A DNA stretch of 64,000 nucleotides from NC2004 sp050874905 (GTDB lineage: Bacteria > Bacillota > Clostridia > Lachnospirales > Lachnospiraceae): the NCBI GenBank assembly GCA_050874905.1, contig JBNMLP010000007.1, positions 61,906 to 125,905 of the forward strand, in the 5' to 3' direction. Position 1 is the first letter of the stretch, and every line of letters begins with the position of its first letter. Made by a program: the position numbers and the translations under genes. Positions 1 to 7,372 of the stretch are shown here, piece after piece. The notes under the pieces were generated by a model, which saw nothing but the letters and a program-made list of their open reading frames with translations, was not told the DNA's origin and made no database searches.

Positions 1-738
1 CGTAAAATCCATTGCGTTATCTTCGTTTAAACTGTCCACCACATAGCTTGCGGAAGCACTTCCATCTACAAACACCTCAAAGCCGCTTGTTCCGGCATTA
101 AAAGAACCGTTCTTAATAAGCGTATCTTCCACCAGACGAATGTCATCTACATAATACGTTCCTTTATTGGCAAATGTGATCTTAAAATCTTTGCTCTTTG
201 CAAGGTCTTCCTCTGTAAGCTCCAACTTTTCGGCAATCGTCGTATTGCTGTCATCCTTTAACGTATAGGTGTATTCCTTACCTGCGATTGTAACATGTAT
301 CACATTGCCATTCGCTCCCTGCACTTTCATGGACAACGCATACTTTCCTGCTGTTAACGGCAGTTCACTCTGAGAAACTGTTGCTCCTTCCTTCTCTACC
401 TCTGCCTGCAGACGTCGTCCATCCTGCAATCCGGATACTTTAAAAGAGGCTTCTCCTGCACACGTCCAGTCTCCTAAACGTCCTTCGCCTTCCTGGAAAG
501 ATCCGTTATAAATATAGTTTCCATCTGCACGTACGGTCTTGTCATGATTTACTTCACCCTGTTTTATTTTTTCTATACGTACATGACTGATATGAACCGT
601 TGCCGTGGAAGCTGTATTTCCCAGGTTAAATTCCAGGCGGGAATTGGCATCATTTTCCTGCTCCATTGTGTAAGTGTAGCAGTAGGTCTGCTTTTCTTTC
701 GTCAATGCTACCTCTGTATCATTTAAGTATACGTTGTC
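1..738 (-). pseudogene. 5'-truncated remnant of a secreted carbohydrate-binding (CBM4/9-like) protein, running off the left edge
   Basis: The minus-strand frame is open from 738 to the window edge and is closed upstream by an in-frame stop at 739-741. Its translation shows three tandem beta-sandwich units of the CBM4/9 type: the C-terminal half of one, a complete one starting at an NGSFQEG motif and ending with YYVDDIRLVED, and the start of a third (NGSFNAGTSGFEVF). Such modules normally sit behind a glycoside hydrolase domain and a signal peptide, and neither is present. The first ATG is at 666, inside the broken first module, with no ribosome site in front of it. I read it as a decayed 5' end; a sequencing frameshift or a TTG start (about 694) is possible. 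The divergent AraC gene may once have controlled it. Confidence 0.55.
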
Positions 739-752
739 TTATGGTGATGTTA

Positions 753-781
753 TTGTCCCATGATAACGCATTTTTTAATAT
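753..781 (+). promoter_or_regulatory. Promoter of the AraC-family regulator
   Basis: TTGTCC at 753-758 and TAATAT at 776-781 are separated by 17 bases, giving a sigma-70/A type promoter about 60 bases before the AraC start. The region also abuts the truncated end of the divergent gene. Confidence 0.6.
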
Positions 782-842
782 CGTTTTTCTATCTTTTTTA
801 TCATTTTTATGTTATATTCAAATTATAGAAAAGGAGGCTCTC

Positions 843-1604
843 ATGAATTACGAAAAAGAATTGATCTATCAGGAATATGTCCAGCGGGAAAACGAAATTC
901 TGCATGCTCCCTACGACCCGGAATTTCGTTTCTATTCTGCGATCAAAGAGGGAAATGTTACCCTCGTAAAGGAACTTTGTAAAGAGCCGCTGATGGACAA
1001 GAAAGGATTAGGGCAGCTTTCCGGTAATGCTTTACAAAATTTTAAATATCATTTTGTCATCACTACCGCCATCGTTGCCCGCTACTGTATTGAAGGGGGA
1101 ATGGAACTTCCTAAAGCATATAGTATCAGTGACTTTTATATCCAAAAGGCGGATCGGATGAAACGAATTGAAGATGTTTCCGCCCTGCATCCTGTTATGT
1201 GTCTGGATTACACCAGACGGATGCGCCAGCTTATTAAGAATAGTATTTGTTCCAAACCGATCGCACTTTGCATTGATTACATTTATGATCATCTGCATCA
1301 GAAGATCAGTGTCCCTATTCTGGCAGAATATGTAGGATTATCAGAAAATTATTTATCCCGGCTTTTCAAAAAAGAAATGAAGGTAAGCATCAGCCAGTAT
1401 ATTCTTAGTAAAAAAATTGATACTGCAAAAAACATGCTTACCTATTCTGATTATCCGATTTCTGAAATTTCTGCCACTTTGGCATTTTCCAGCCAAAGCT
1501 ATTTTACGGAAATTTTCCGCAAGCATACCGGTATGACACCTATGCATTACCGAGCTTACTACTTCCGGTCTACGGAAATGGAAAAAAACCTCCAAACAGA
1601 ATAA
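843..1604 (+). CDS. AraC-family transcriptional regulator
   Basis: A 253-residue regulator. The C-terminal part (about residues 140-245) is a typical AraC double helix-turn-helix, with SVPILAEYVGLSENYLSRLF as the first motif and ISEISATLAFSSQSYFTEIF then HTGMTPMHYRA as the second. The N-terminal part (AIKEGNVTLVKEL, then TTAIVARYCIEGGM) is the helical domain common in Clostridia AraC proteins and not the sugar-binding cupin. I start it at the ATG at 843 because an AAGGAGG site lies about 5 bases upstream; a longer frame from 666 has no ribosome site. It faces away from the truncated CBM fragment, so its original target may have been a polysaccharide-utilisation gene; that is inference. Confidence 0.85.
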   Translation: MNYEKELIYQEYVQRENEILHAPYDPEFRFYSAIKEGNVTLVKELCKEPLMDKKGLGQLSGNALQNFKYHFVITTAIVARYCIEGGMELPKAYSISDFYIQKADRMKRIEDVSALHPVMCLDYTRRMRQLIKNSICSKPIALCIDYIYDHLHQKISVPILAEYVGLSENYLSRLFKKEMKVSISQYILSKKIDTAKNMLTYSDYPISEISATLAFSSQSYFTEIFRKHTGMTPMHYRAYYFRSTEMEKNLQTE

Positions 1605-1633
1605 CGTTCTCTTACATCTGTTTGGAGGTTTTT
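1584..1633. terminator. Bidirectional hairpin terminator between araC-type gene and blaR1-type gene
   Basis: A perfect 16-base inverted repeat (AAAAACCTCCAAACAG at 1584-1599, its complement at 1618-1633) ends in a T run on both strands. The left arm lies inside the last codons of the AraC gene, so the stop codon sits in the loop. Confidence 0.8.
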
Positions 1634-1660
1634 CATATATACTTGGAGAGTTCTAATCAC

Positions 1661-2698
1661 CTAGTCCGTAGCTTGTTTTTTTATCACAGTAACTGTGCTG
1701 TCATCGTCAGGATCTTCTTTTTCATAGGAAATAGTATCGCTTTCCATATCTTTATCAGAAGATATGGACTGTATGACACGATCATTGTTTTTGTGATCAA
1801 CCGTAGCTTTTGCTTTAAATTGCAGATGTCCAAATAAACAGATCACACACATCATAACAAACAACAAAATAGAGATTCCCAGTTTTCTTTTTGGCTTTTT
1901 CATAATTACATTCATCCTTTCTTTTAATGAAGCATGGGAAGATCCAAATGGTTGCACAAGGGAAGAAACGGAATATCTTTGACTTTCTGTACAACATAGC
2001 AGGATGGTTTTTAAATAATCCTTTTTGAAGGAATCACCTAAGCTCTGTAACGTTTTCGCATCACAGGCAAGTTCACATTCCTGATCCATATAAAAATACA
2101 ATAACCAGGCAAATGGAAAAAACCAGTAATAACAACATAACACATAAGAAATCATTTTCCATAGACAATCGTTTGAATCTATGTGTGTTAATTCATGCTG
2201 CAGCACACAAGTTAAATTCCTCTCATTTTCTGCAAGATAGCAGGGTATTACGATATAGTGGTGCCAAATACCAAAACTAAATGGAGCACTCACGCCCTTA
2301 GAAGAAATTATTGTAATGTTTCGTTTCTTTTTCATTCGTGAAGAAGTAACAATAGAAATACAATCCATCGTTATTTCCCTGTCAGACTCCACCTGAATTT
2401 TTTTTATGGCAAAAAGCGTCCTGCAATAGGATACCATACCGATCACGATCAGCACAGTGAATCCTGTACCATGAAAGAATGGAAGAATTTCAGTTGTATG
2501 TTTCTCTCCCATTATTGGAGACGAAATATTTGCCACGTATATTGGAATCCAAACAGGTAAAAGCTCCAAAATAATCAATTTACATAATATATAACCCACA
2601 TTTTCTGACAAATATTTGTGAAGTGATTTACGACACAAAAGTAATAATGATATGATAATGGAAGACAATATTAGATTTTTTATGTAAAAATCGTACAA
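1661..2698 (-). CDS. BlaR1/MecR1-type M56 membrane metallopeptidase without a penicillin-sensor domain
   Basis: A 345-residue integral membrane protease of the M56 family. The zinc motif HELTH is at about residues 168-172 and a third ligand (E209, ECELACD) follows. Four membrane segments are visible: near 8-22, 36-56, 78-95 and 183-203. A last one is at about 274-292, after which only about 50 charged residues remain. BlaR1 and MecR1 proper carry a beta-lactam-binding domain of about 250 residues there, so this one must sense something else. The start is a TTG with AGGAGGG 6-7 bases ahead. It follows the BlaI-type repressor by 24 bases. In this family the protease triggers cleavage of the repressor; that role is assumed here. 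The region is noticeably more AT-rich than its neighbours. Confidence 0.8.
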   Translation of the reverse strand: MYDFYIKNLILSSIIISLLLLCRKSLHKYLSENVGYILCKLIILELLPVWIPIYVANISSPIMGEKHTTEILPFFHGTGFTVLIVIGMVSYCRTLFAIKKIQVESDREITMDCISIVTSSRMKKKRNITIISSKGVSAPFSFGIWHHYIVIPCYLAENERNLTCVLQHELTHIDSNDCLWKMISYVLCCYYWFFPFAWLLYFYMDQECELACDAKTLQSLGDSFKKDYLKTILLCCTESQRYSVSSLVQPFGSSHASLKERMNVIMKKPKRKLGISILLFVMMCVICLFGHLQFKAKATVDHKNNDRVIQSISSDKDMESDTISYEKEDPDDDSTVTVIKKQATD

Positions 2699-2722
2699 TA
2701 GAATCCCTCCTTTCCTTATCTA

Positions 2723-3079
2723 CTATTCCTCTAATTGATCCAGTATAGATCGAAGCTCATCAATTTCTTTTTTGCTAAGCTTTCGTCCACTTGCAAAGCT
2801 GGAAACAAACAGAGGCAGTGAATCATCAAAACGCTCCTCTAAAATATCAGCCGCATCCTCTCTTATAATTTCTTCTCTGGATACCACTGCCCTGCACTGA
2901 AAATGTGGTTCGATCCGCTCAATCGCTTTCTTTTCAATGCATTTGTTAATAATGGTATATGTGGTGTTACGGTTCCAGCCAATACTTTGATTTAATTCCT
3001 TTGCAATTGCACTCGCACGCATCGTTCCTTTCTCCCAAAGCAGTTTCATAACATTCCATTCGGATGTGAACAGTTTCAA
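2723..3079 (-). CDS. BlaI/MecI-family transcriptional repressor
   Basis: 118 residues with the BlaI winged-helix signature (KLFTSEWNVMKLLWEKGTMR then WNRNTTYTIINKCIEKK) and a C-terminal dimerisation helix region ending in DELRSILDQLEE. I start it at the TTG at 3079, because AGAGGTG lies 6 bases before it and the protein then has the normal family length; the longer frame from 3169 would run through the promoter and operator. Family members dimerise, bind a TACTA-type dyad, and are inactivated by proteolysis after signalling by the partner membrane protease encoded just downstream. A dyad of this kind lies in its own leader and another in front of the divergent gene at 3243. Confidence 0.85.
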   Translation of the reverse strand: MKLFTSEWNVMKLLWEKGTMRASAIAKELNQSIGWNRNTTYTIINKCIEKKAIERIEPHFQCRAVVSREEIIREDAADILEERFDDSLPLFVSSFASGRKLSKKEIDELRSILDQLEE

Positions 3080-3100
3080 TTTTATCACCTCTTTAGTTTT

Positions 3101-3151
3101 TACTATTGGAGTAGTCATTTTTAGAATATCATCATATTTCAAAATTGTCAA
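3101..3151 (-). promoter_or_regulatory. blaI-type promoter with downstream repressor operator
   Basis: On the minus strand TTGACA (3146-3151) and TATTCT (3123-3128) are 17 bases apart. Six bases beyond the -10 lies the dyad GACTACTCCAATAGTA (3101-3116), which matches the operator of the divergent gene. This places the repressor over the early transcribed region, so the pair is likely autoregulated. Confidence 0.75.
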
Positions 3152-3162
3152 ACAAATGGAAA

Positions 3163-3213
3163 TTGACATTGATTGTAATGAATGTTAATATTTAAATGAC
3201 TATTGGAGTAGTC
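3163..3213 (+). promoter_or_regulatory. Promoter and BlaI-type operator for the small secreted protein
   Basis: TTGACA (3163-3168), 17 bases, TAATAT (3186-3191), then the dyad GACTATTGGAGTAGTC (3198-3213) lying over the expected start site. The dyad has the form GACTA-N6-TAGTC and differs from the blaI-side copy only at one outer base of a half-site. The two -35 boxes are back to back, 11 bases apart. Confidence 0.8.
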
Positions 3214-3242
3214 GTTTAATTTAAAGATAAAGAGGTGTAAAA

Positions 3243-3746
3243 ATGAAAATGATTAAAAAGCTTATGACAATAATGATAGTTAGTATATTGCTAGTAAGTA
3301 GCTCAAATTTTGTTAGTGCAGAGGAGGGGTATACCAATAAAAAAATCATTGGAATTCAAGAAGATGGTAATATAAAAATCATACAATATGTTGAAGAAAC
3401 GCCAATACAAACAATGACAAGCTCAAAAAATATTAGTTTTGGATGGGATGTTGTAATTGATAACGTATTTTCATACACATTAAAACAAGATATAACATTT
3501 GCATATGGAATACCAACAAATGCTGGAGAAAAAGCACAAATTATTACTGCTAAAGCATACATATCAAAAACAAACAGCAGCTCGGCATATTACCCTGATA
3601 CATCAACATTAAGTACAAAAATAGTTAAATTGGGGAATCCTGCAACCGTAACTTCCAAAATTAATACTATTGCAAAGTCAACCAATAAACTACATGGAAC
3701 TTTGACCGGAAAAACATTTTGTTATGGAAACGGAAGTTATAAGTAG
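3243..3746 (+). CDS. Small secreted protein of unknown function, probably under BlaI-type control
   Basis: A 167-residue protein starting after AGAGGTG with 5-base spacing. The first 26 residues form a signal peptide (KKLMTIMIVSILLVSS core, cleavage probably after VSA). The mature part is about 140 residues, rich in Thr, Ser, Ile, Lys and Asn, with one Cys near the end and no motif I recognise. There is no membrane anchor or lipobox. Its promoter carries the same dyad as the repressor gene, so it is the apparent output of the BlaI/BlaR1-type switch, in the place a beta-lactamase usually occupies; no SxxK serine-enzyme motif pattern is present. The gene is AT-rich and uses AAA, ATA and AAT heavily, unlike flanking genes, which suggests acquisition by transfer together with the regulators. 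Confidence 0.75.
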   Translation: MKMIKKLMTIMIVSILLVSSSNFVSAEEGYTNKKIIGIQEDGNIKIIQYVEETPIQTMTSSKNISFGWDVVIDNVFSYTLKQDITFAYGIPTNAGEKAQIITAKAYISKTNSSSAYYPDTSTLSTKIVKLGNPATVTSKINTIAKSTNKLHGTLTGKTFCYGNGSYK

Positions 3747-3820
3747 GCGACCTACTAGTTTATCTCTCTTTTAGTTAATTTGCATTTGAGACAATTTAAT
3801 GAATTTGTCTTATTATCAAA

Positions 3821-3850
3821 AAGCACCTTGGAAATCTATCCAAGGTGCTT
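3821..3850 (-). terminator. Hairpin terminator downstream of the LysR gene
   Basis: AAGCACCTTGG (3821-3831) pairs with CCAAGGTGCTT (3840-3850). On the minus strand it is followed by a run of five T, fitting the end of the LysR transcript; it may also stop the convergent plus-strand gene. Confidence 0.75.
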
Positions 3851-3860
3851 AATCTGTTTT

Positions 3861-4769
3861 CTACAAAATACCACGTTCCATTTTTTTCAGTTCTTCTAAA
3901 TATTTCTGCCCTAATGTACTAAGCGGCATTTTCTTCTTTTTGATATACCCGATGCGCATCTTATCTTTTACATCAAGGGGAATGGCATCATAATCACTTC
4001 CGTTTAACTCCTCGCAGATAATACCGGAACATAGGGTATACGCATTTAATCCCACCATGAGATTCAACAGCGTTGCGCGGTCATTTGCTTTGATGATCTG
4101 CTTGTACTCATAGGTACTAAAGACCTCCTCCGCCAAATAAAAAGAGTTGTTGTGTCCCTGATCAAAAGACAGACATGGATAATCTCTTAAATCTTCAAAC
4201 GTCAGCTTCTTCTTTTTGGAAAGCGGATTGCTTTTCGCAAGATACACATAAATGCTGCACGAAAACAGCTCGTGAAATTCCAGCTCATTATCCCGAAAGA
4301 TCTTATCTAGTGCCTTTTCATTAAAATCGTTCAGATAAAGAATACCCAGCTCACTTTTCTGTGATTTGACATTTTCGATCACTTCATAGGTTTTCGTTTC
4401 ATGCACCGCAAATTCGTAGTCTTCCATATCAAACTGCTTCGCCATTTCAATAAATGCCTGCACGGCAAAGGTATAATGCTGCATGGAAACACTGAACCGC
4501 TTTTTGCTCTCCTGTTTGTTGATAAAGCGGTCTTCTAACAGGCGGTACTGCTCGACCATCTGTCTGGCATAACCTAAAAATTCTTCTCCCTGCGGCGTAA
4601 TGGAAACACCACGGTTGGAGCGCACAAACAACTGGATTCCAATCTCTTCTTCCAGATCCTTGATCGTGCTTGAAAGCGTCGGCTGCGTGATAAAAAGCTG
4701 CGCAGCCGCCTTATTCATAGATTTCTGTTCTGCAATGCATACCGCATAACGGAGCTGTTGTAATGTCAT
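3861..4769 (-). CDS. LysR-family transcriptional regulator, probably of the adjacent metY
   Basis: 302 residues. The N-terminal winged helix-turn-helix is classic LysR (LRYAVCIAEQKSMNKAAAQL, then QPTLSSTIKDLEEEIG, LFVRSNRGVSITPQGEEFL). The rest is a two-lobed effector domain from about residue 90 to 295. It is the second gene after metY on the same strand, with an 11-base gap, so it is probably cotranscribed and regulates its own operon. Effector unknown; O-acetylhomoserine or O-acetylserine would fit known sulfur regulators of this family (CysB, MetR, YtlI type), but nothing in the sequence settles it. Confidence 0.85.
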   Translation of the reverse strand: MTLQQLRYAVCIAEQKSMNKAAAQLFITQPTLSSTIKDLEEEIGIQLFVRSNRGVSITPQGEEFLGYARQMVEQYRLLEDRFINKQESKKRFSVSMQHYTFAVQAFIEMAKQFDMEDYEFAVHETKTYEVIENVKSQKSELGILYLNDFNEKALDKIFRDNELEFHELFSCSIYVYLAKSNPLSKKKKLTFEDLRDYPCLSFDQGHNNSFYLAEEVFSTYEYKQIIKANDRATLLNLMVGLNAYTLCSGIICEELNGSDYDAIPLDVKDKMRIGYIKKKKMPLSTLGQKYLEELKKMERGIL

Positions 4770-4780
4770 AGCTGTTCCTC

Positions 4781-6088
4781 TTACTGGATCGCTTTAAATG
4801 CCTCATCCAGATCTTCAATGATATCGTCAATATTTTCTGTACCGATAGATAAACGGATCGTGTTTGGTTTGATGCCGGAATCCAGAAGCTCCTCCTCGGT
4901 CATCTGGGAATGTGTGGTAGATGCCGGATGGATCACTAAGGATTTCACGTCTGCAACATTGGCAAGCAGGGAGAATAACTCTAACTGATCGATGAAGTCC
5001 TTTGCCTTTCTGTCATCACCCTTGATCTCAAAGGTAAAGATAGAACCACCGCCATTTGGGAAATACTTCTTATAAAGTGCCTGCTGTTTTGGATCATCTG
5101 TCACGGATGGGTGATGCACTTTTTCTACCAGTGGATGCTCATTTAAGTATTTTGCTACCTTTAAAGCATTTTCTACGTGACGCTCTACCCGAAGTGATAA
5201 TGTCTCTAAGCCCTGCAGGAAAATGAAGGAGTGGATCGGCGAGATCGTAGCTCCGGTATCACGTAGTAAAATCGCACGGATCTTTGTCACAAATGCAGCA
5301 GGTCCGACTGCCTCGGTAAACGTAATACCATGATAGCTTGGGTTTGGCTTGGAAAGTCCCGGATATTTGTCCGTTGCACCCCAGTCAAACTTACCGCCAT
5401 CTACGATCACACCACCGATCGTTGTTCCGTGTCCACCGATGAATTTTGTTGCAGAATGTACCACAATATCTGCACCGTACTCGATCGGACGTACCAGATA
5501 AGGAGTTGCAAATGTATTATCTACGATCAACGGTACCTGATGTGCATGTGCAATCTCTGCAATGTGCTCAATGTCCACAACATCTGAGTTTGGATTGCCA
5601 AGTGTCTCGATAAATACCAGCTTTGTGTTGTCTTTGAATGCAGCTTCGATCTCATCGTCGTTGAAAATGTCTACGAAGGTCGTTTCGATGCCATAGGTTG
5701 CAAGGGTATGCTCTAACAGGTTATAAGAACCACCGTAAATGTTCTTTGCTGCCACAACATGATCTCCTGCACTTGCGATATTCTCGATGGAATAGGTTAC
5801 AGCGGCTGCACCGGAAGCAACTGCCAAAGCAGCAACACCACCCTCTAACGCAGCGATACGTTTTTCAAATACATCCTCGGTCGGATTTGTCAGTCTTCCG
5901 TAAATGTTACCTGCATCGGCAAGACCAAATCTTGCTGCAGCATGATCACTGTTGCGGAATACATAGGAAGATGTCTGGTAGATCGGTACGGCTCTAGCAT
6001 CGGTAACCGGATCCGGCTGTTCCTGTCCTACGTGTAACTGTAATGTTTCAAATTTTAAGTTTCTCTCTTCTCTTGTCTTCTTTGCCAT
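4781..6088 (-). CDS. metY: O-acetylhomoserine sulfhydrylase (MetY-type)
   Basis: 435 residues, the normal length for the MetY branch of the Cys/Met-metabolism PLP enzymes. The PLP-binding lysine is in the motif HSATKFIGGHGTTIGG, preceded by VDNTFATPYLVRP, and the GAAAVTYSIENIASAGDHVV segment binds the cofactor phosphate. It makes homocysteine from O-acetylhomoserine and sulfide in the cytoplasm. An AAAGGAGG site precedes the ATG. It is the first gene of a two-gene transcript with the LysR regulator. The untranslated leader is only about 65 bases, too short for a SAM riboswitch or T-box, so control is probably by the LysR protein at the dyads upstream. Confidence 0.92.
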   Translation of the reverse strand: MAKKTREERNLKFETLQLHVGQEQPDPVTDARAVPIYQTSSYVFRNSDHAAARFGLADAGNIYGRLTNPTEDVFEKRIAALEGGVAALAVASGAAAVTYSIENIASAGDHVVAAKNIYGGSYNLLEHTLATYGIETTFVDIFNDDEIEAAFKDNTKLVFIETLGNPNSDVVDIEHIAEIAHAHQVPLIVDNTFATPYLVRPIEYGADIVVHSATKFIGGHGTTIGGVIVDGGKFDWGATDKYPGLSKPNPSYHGITFTEAVGPAAFVTKIRAILLRDTGATISPIHSFIFLQGLETLSLRVERHVENALKVAKYLNEHPLVEKVHHPSVTDDPKQQALYKKYFPNGGGSIFTFEIKGDDRKAKDFIDQLELFSLLANVADVKSLVIHPASTTHSQMTEEELLDSGIKPNTIRLSIGTENIDDIIEDLDEAFKAIQ

Positions 6089-6161
6089 AATAAGTTCCTC
6101 CTTTAATTCTCTATTACTTTTTGATTTCTTTTTTGTTTGTTGGGTTCCTTAACTTGAACTT

Positions 6162-6231
6162 ATTATAGCATTTCAATTCCTATTGTGTTAGTAGGAATAA
6201 GTTTTAATCAGTTATAGACTACACCTATAAC
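6162..6231 (-). promoter_or_regulatory. metY promoter with two LysR-type dyads
   Basis: A TATAAT box (minus strand, 6162-6167) has only a poor -35. Upstream lie two inverted repeats: ATTCCTA-N9-TAGGAAT at 6176-6198, overlapping the -35 area, and GTTATAG-N7-CTATAAC at 6211-6231. Two dyads with a weak -35 is the usual layout for a LysR-activated promoter (recognition site plus activation site). Confidence 0.65.
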
Positions 6232-6243
6232 AAAGTATATCAA

Positions 6244-6272
6244 AAAAGATGGGTTTTTGCTACCCATCTTTT
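6244..6272 (-). terminator. Hairpin terminator after the glycerol-1-phosphate-dehydrogenase-like gene
   Basis: AAAAGATGGGT (6244-6254) pairs with ACCCATCTTTT (6262-6272), continuing into a T run on the minus strand. It closes the transcript of the three genes 9296 to 6303 before the metY promoter region. Confidence 0.75.
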
Positions 6273-6302
6273 CTTTATAGTTAAAAATTATAACTTCATT
6301 TT

Positions 6303-7361
6303 CTAAACAAGGATCTCATTCAGTCTGGCATCCTCATATACCAGACGCTTCGCTTCCTCGCGACACGCTTGCTCGTGAAGATACGTGTGACGATGTGGTT
6401 TCATCTGTGGAGCCAGATCGATCGCACGGGCAAAATCATCCTTTTTCATGCCAAGTGTCTTTACATAATCAAAGAATCCAGTTTGTTCCAAAACTGTTGT
6501 CACCCGCACATAACGATGATCCTGCACCTTCGCCATGATATACGTGGCAATGCCCACCTGTACTCCATGAAGCTGCGGTGGAGTAAGAAACTGATCCAGT
6601 GCATGAGAGATCAAATGCTCACTTCCGCTCACCGGAACGCTGCTTCCTGCAAGTTCGTTGGCAATTCCGCTCATGGCAAGGGAATCCACCAGTTCCTTTA
6701 AGAACAGATCATCTTTGATACTCTCATAAGGAGTACGCACAAAGCTGTTAACCGCCTTTTTGGCGATCATCATCGCAAAATCATCTACCCGGCTGACGCC
6801 CTTTTGCTGTTCAAAAAGCCAGTCGTAAAGTGAAGTGATCTTTGATACCATATCTCCAATGCCGGAATAAATAAATTTCTCCGGTGCACTTTTTATGACA
6901 TCCGTATCTACAATAATACCGTAGGCAATCTTTGCCGGCACGCTTCTTCGTTTGCCGGATACAAGCAGGGAAGCACTGGAGCTTGAAAAACCATCAGATG
7001 AAGTGGAGGTTGGCACACTGATAAAAGGAAGTTTTCTTAAAAATGCCGCATATTTTGCTGCATCAATGACCTTTCCACCACCAATCCCGACGACTGCCTG
7101 TGTTTTGTTATCCATCTCAAACGCCAGCTTTACAACATCTTCCATATGAATACTGTCAAGCTCTTTCTGATCTAATATCTCGATCTCTGCCTCCTTTAGT
7201 GAAGCAGCTACCGTATCTCCAAACAATGCGATCAGATCATTTCCATAAAATAAAACCACATGCTCGATCTGTTTTTCTTTTAAAATATCTCCCATATGAG
7301 AAAGCATTCCGCTTCCTACTTTTAAGATTGTAGGGATCGTTACGGATTGTCTGATATTCAT
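6303..7361 (-). CDS. Iron-containing alcohol dehydrogenase family protein, glycerol-1-phosphate dehydrogenase (AraM/EgsA)-like
   Basis: 352 residues. Family marks: nucleotide-binding GIGGGKVIDAAK near residue 92, VPTSTSSDGFSSSSAS near 114, and metal-site segments GIGDMVSK, GSEHLISHALDQ and QLHGVQVG. These match the sn-glycerol-1-phosphate dehydrogenase branch better than glycerol dehydrogenase. The family uses NAD(P)H to reduce a ketone such as dihydroxyacetone phosphate. I start at the ATG at 7361, with AGGAGGAG ahead; a longer frame from 7391 overlaps the upstream gene. It is the last gene of a run with the chorismate-mutase protein (11-base gap) and a 2-hydroxyacid dehydrogenase, so its substrate may belong to that pathway; this is unproven. 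Confidence 0.8.
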   Translation of the reverse strand: MNIRQSVTIPTILKVGSGMLSHMGDILKEKQIEHVVLFYGNDLIALFGDTVAASLKEAEIEILDQKELDSIHMEDVVKLAFEMDNKTQAVVGIGGGKVIDAAKYAAFLRKLPFISVPTSTSSDGFSSSSASLLVSGKRRSVPAKIAYGIIVDTDVIKSAPEKFIYSGIGDMVSKITSLYDWLFEQQKGVSRVDDFAMMIAKKAVNSFVRTPYESIKDDLFLKELVDSLAMSGIANELAGSSVPVSGSEHLISHALDQFLTPPQLHGVQVGIATYIMAKVQDHRYVRVTTVLEQTGFFDYVKTLGMKKDDFARAIDLAPQMKPHRHTYLHEQACREEAKRLVYEDARLNEILV

Positions 7362-7372
7362 AATCACTCCTC

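Noticed and set aside
666..842. A longer AraC protein starting at 666
   Set aside because: The extension covers the promoter, has no ribosome site, and encodes an unlikely hydrophobic leader; the ATG at 843 has AAGGAGG.
3080..3169. A longer BlaI-type protein starting at 3169
   Set aside because: It would translate through the promoter and operator; the TTG at 3079 gives normal length and has a proper ribosome site.
6089..6161. A SAM riboswitch or T-box leader upstream of metY
   Set aside because: The leader from the -10 box to the ATG is only about 65 bases and has no fitting stems or motif.
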